Shown here: positions 61,701 through 64,000 of the stretch, one piece after another
How positions within the stretch are numbered: the stretch's first letter is position 1
Layout: each line of letters begins with the position of its first letter
Assembly (NCBI RefSeq): GCF_900112865.1
Contig: NZ_FONH01000002.1
Coordinates: 478,713-542,712 of the forward strand
DNA length: 64,000 nucleotides
Source: Dyella marensis
GTDB lineage: Bacteria > Pseudomonadota > Gammaproteobacteria > Xanthomonadales > Rhodanobacteraceae
Reading direction: 5' to 3'
Position numbers and translations under genes: made by a program
The notes under the pieces: generated by a model
The model's database searches: none
Seen by the model: the letters and a program-made list of their open reading frames with translations, nothing else
What the model was told of the DNA's origin: nothing

Positions 61701-63254
61701 TCAAGGTTGCTGGTAAGCACCGATATCGATCTTCCCCGCCCCGCTCAAACGCGGCTGCCCATCGAAATCCACCGTACCCACCGTCGACGCCGGCAGCACC
61801 ACGCCGGCGCCGCGCGCTGCCGAGCCGCTGCCCACGTGCAGATCGGGCATGGTTAAACTCGCGAACATCGGGTTGACCAGCATGGTGAGCTTGTCCGCCC
61901 CGCTGGCCGTGCGATATCCGGCGATGCCGGTATAGCTCTTGCCCAGCCACACCCAGTTGGCATTCCCCACGCCGCCGTCGGCGAAATACAGGTTGTGCTC
62001 GAGCGTGCCCGGGTTGGCATAGCCGGCGTTGTTCGTCGTCTTCGGCCAGAAGTTCACCAGCAGGCCGTCCGTGGTGGCGTACAGCAGGTTGTTCTCGAAC
62101 ACCGTGCCGCTGGCGTGGAACTGGATCTGGAACTCGCCGCTGCCGCTGGCCTGCTGGTCGTTGCGGAACAGTGTGTTGTTGACGATGGTGGCGTTCTGCG
62201 TGCCGCCGTTGCCGGATGCCGCCCCGCCGATGGAAATACCGGTGATATTGGAAAACATCACCAGGTTATTGCGCGCGATGACGTCGCTGGTGAACTTGCC
62301 CTTGGTCTCGCTGGCCAGCTCGATGCCCACGTCGGCCCGGTTGACCAGGTTGCGCTCGATGGTCACGCGGGTGCCGCCCTCGACGTAGATGCCGTCGGCG
62401 GAGAAGTCGCCCGCCGGATACGCGGCGTTGCCTTCCGAACTGATGTTGTACACCGAGTTGCCGCTGATCACGCCGTCGCGCGCCTGGCTCTGGAAGCTGC
62501 CGCCGTTGCGGCCGGACATGCTCTCGAAGCCCAGCGCCGCGATGCCGATATTGTCGTTGTCGTGCACCACATTGTTGCTGATCGTCCACTGCTCCACATT
62601 GCCGGTGAGCGACAGCGATTCGCTGCAGCCGGTGCGCAGGTGATCGACCTCATTGCCGCTGATGGTCAGGTGGTTGATCGAATGGGCCGCGTCGTTGGCA
62701 TAGACCTCGATGCCGAACGCGTTACCGTTGGGGCAGCTCTCGATCCGGTTGGCGATGTCGTGCACGCGGTTGCCGAGGATATTGACCTGGGTGCCGCCGC
62801 CGTTGAGGTAGATGCCCACCGGCGTGGCCGAGGTGCTCGACGTGCTGTAGTTGCCGATGTCGAAACCCTGCACCGTCACGTAGCTGACATTGTTGAGGTT
62901 CCACAGCCCGCGCATCGCATTGGCCGGCACGGCAAGGCCTGCGCCGCTGACCGCGGCTTTTTCGCCCGGATAGCTGGCGAACACGATCGGACCGGCCGCG
63001 GCCGAGCCCGAGGTGTTGACGTCGATCGTTTCGTTATAGGTGCCGCCGCGCACGTACACGCTGTCGCCCGGCATCACGCCGCGCGCGGCGCGGCCGATGC
63101 TGCGCCAGGGCGCATCCAGCGTACCGGCGGCGCTGTCGTTGCCGTTGGTGGCGACGTAATAGGTGTGGCCGTCGGCGCGAGCCTGCGCATAGGGCAAGGC
63201 GGCGAGCACGGCGCAGAACACGGGAGCGAACTTCCATGCGGGGGCATGCTTCAT
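61701..63254 (-). CDS. Secreted right-handed parallel beta-helix protein
   Basis: A 517-residue exported protein with a signal peptide (FAPVFCAVLAALPYAQARA), a DUF1565-type start (TYYVATNGNDSAAGTLDAPW) and many 22-25-residue beta-helix turns (for example VNILGNRVHDIANR, WTISNNVVHDNDNIG, VTIERNLVNRADVG). The fold is that of pectate lyases, alginate epimerases and other polysaccharide lyases or hydrolases. The start at 63254 has GGAG 6 nt upstream. Close to the NfrB locus, so a lyase or modifying enzyme for that glycan is a reasonable guess; the specificity cannot be read. Confidence 0.82.
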   Translation of the reverse strand: MKHAPAWKFAPVFCAVLAALPYAQARADGHTYYVATNGNDSAAGTLDAPWRSIGRAARGVMPGDSVYVRGGTYNETIDVNTSGSAAAGPIVFASYPGEKAAVSGAGLAVPANAMRGLWNLNNVSYVTVQGFDIGNYSTSSTSATPVGIYLNGGGTQVNILGNRVHDIANRIESCPNGNAFGIEVYANDAAHSINHLTISGNEVDHLRTGCSESLSLTGNVEQWTISNNVVHDNDNIGIAALGFESMSGRNGGSFQSQARDGVISGNSVYNISSEGNAAYPAGDFSADGIYVEGGTRVTIERNLVNRADVGIELASETKGKFTSDVIARNNLVMFSNITGISIGGAASGNGGTQNATIVNNTLFRNDQQASGSGEFQIQFHASGTVFENNLLYATTDGLLVNFWPKTTNNAGYANPGTLEHNLYFADGGVGNANWVWLGKSYTGIAGYRTASGADKLTMLVNPMFASLTMPDLHVGSGSAARGAGVVLPASTVGTVDFDGQPRLSGAGKIDIGAYQQP

Positions 63255-63552
63255 GCAGATCTCCGTAGGGTGCGGATGGGGACGTCGGAACAGACGGGCG
63301 CCGCGCTGCTCACCCGGACGAAACATCGCAGCCGGAGTGCCCATGCGCGGACGGCGCAGTCTGCTCGCAAGCGATCGCCGCTTTGTTGACCGGCGTCGCA
63401 GGAGATCGCGCCAACGGCGAAGCCATGGCCTCCTTCATTGGGCAGGCGTGGCTCGACGCAGATGGACCACTGGCGCGTGACATCGGTTCCCGCACGATGT
63501 GCATGACGAGGTTCGTCCGGCGCTTCCCTACGGGGACCTGACGCGTGGCGCC
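63255..63552. other. Intergenic region without recognised features
   Basis: About 300 bp between the beta-helix gene and an upstream partial gene on the same strand. Short frames cross it, but none shows a family, a ribosome-binding site or coding-like character. It probably contains the promoter of the beta-helix gene. Confidence 0.5.
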
Positions 63553-64000
63553 TCAGGCGTAGCGGCGTTGCGTCGACTTCTCCACGATCAGCTTCAGCGC
63601 GTCGGCCAGCACCAGGATGCGCTGAGTATCCGCGCGCCGTACCACCACCGCCACGAGCCTGTCCTCGAAGCTGTCCGGCAGCATCATCACTTCCAGCCCG
63701 CGCGCGGCGACGATCTCGTCCAGCCATTCGAAGTAATCGTCGGACCAGAAATCCCTGCGGTCGCTGGGGAACGGCGGCAGCGGTTCGTCGAGGCCGTCGC
63801 TGATGCGCTCGTGCAGCACATCGAGCTGTACGCTGGTGCGCAGGACATCCTTCAGGCACAGCAGCAGCGCGGCCTGCATCAGGCGCGGCTGGCCTTCATC
63901 GCGCAGCCAGGCCAGCTCGGCATCCTTGTCCGCTTCGCGCACGCCGCTGACGCGGCGTGCCAGTTCGGCGTGCTCCAGCCCGCCGCGGGTGAGCAGATCG
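63553..64000 (-). CDS. Hypothetical protein, partial at the window end
   Basis: The frame is open to base 64000, so the N-terminus lies outside; at least 148 residues are visible. A GTG at 63942 would give 129 residues, but the sequence before it is open and coding-like (GGLEHAELARRVSG). Features are helical: AALLLCLKDVLRTSVQLDVL, a WSDDYFEWLDEIVAARG segment and a basic C-terminus. No family was recognised. Confidence 0.55.
   Translation of the reverse strand, partial: DLLTRGGLEHAELARRVSGVREADKDAELAWLRDEGQPRLMQAALLLCLKDVLRTSVQLDVLHERISDGLDEPLPPFPSDRRDFWSDDYFEWLDEIVAARGLEVMMLPDSFEDRLVAVVVRRADTQRILVLADALKLIVEKSTQRRYA

Noticed and set aside
63251-63859. 202-codon frame on the minus strand across 63255-63552
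   Set aside because: Arg/Ala-rich with no family, overlaps the partial gene at 63553-64000 in another frame and crosses a likely promoter region.

Overview
The window is about 64 kb of GC-rich DNA (except a short AT-rich patch near 6.2-6.4 kb), densely coding on both strands. Gene content (TonB receptors, Tat-exported sugar-oxidising enzymes, Dyp peroxidase, an NfrA/NfrB pair, DUF802/DUF3348/DUF2894 proteins) and REP-like intergenic repeats fit a gammaproteobacterium of the Xanthomonadales, most likely Rhodanobacteraceae (Dyella/Rhodanobacter/Luteibacter-like). That placement is inferred from gene content. No rRNA, tRNA, CRISPR array, transposase or phage gene was recognised.

Layout. 0-9.6 kb: end of a Crp/Fnr regulator, a MerR-regulated copper P-type ATPase, a secreted S53 peptidase with a PKD domain, an AT-rich gap with a 42-bp tandem repeat, small conserved proteins, and an AraC regulator divergent from an esterase. 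9.7-13.8 kb: a tightly packed four-gene operon (DUF3348, MotA/ZorA-like DUF802 protein with a very long coiled-coil tail, MotB/ZorB-like OmpA protein, DUF2894) that looks like an uncharacterised ion-driven envelope motor. 13.8-23.7 kb: a LacI regulator, two matching operators and an eight-gene operon for periplasmic 3-keto-sugar metabolism (MocA-type oxidoreductase, permease, three TIM-barrel isomerases, GMC dehydrogenase with its Tat-exported small subunit, DUF1080 3-keto-glycoside hydrolase). 23.8-31.5 kb: a PNGase A-like secreted protein, then phospholipase C, TonB receptor and histidine acid phosphatase, which read as a phosphorus-scavenging set.

31.8-44.8 kb: a Dyp peroxidase operon, an ECF41 sigma factor with its usual kind of neighbours (AhpD-like, SDR/epimerase, cupin), a LysR regulator, an orphan cytochrome b with an Ohr/OsmC protein, small hypotheticals, a MarR-GNAT fusion and 3-methyladenine glycosylase. 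A motif GTTGC-N7-GCACCAATGCGC recurs upstream of several of these genes. 45-50.4 kb: MipA/OmpV porin-like protein, orphan 2Fe-2S protein, a two-component system with a TTG start, and a secreted GH51 arabinofuranosidase.

50.4-63.3 kb: an extracellular polysaccharide region. wecB-nfrB-nfrA-DUF4434 form an overlapping operon for a ManNAc-type glycan with a cyclic-di-GMP-sensing (MshEN-like) synthase. It is flanked by a secreted clan-A glycosidase with a 340-nt structured leader ending in a terminator-like hairpin, a secreted DUF2334 deacetylase-like protein and a secreted parallel beta-helix protein. The window ends inside an unrecognised gene. Three families of intergenic inverted repeats are scattered throughout, some supplying the stop codons of adjacent genes.
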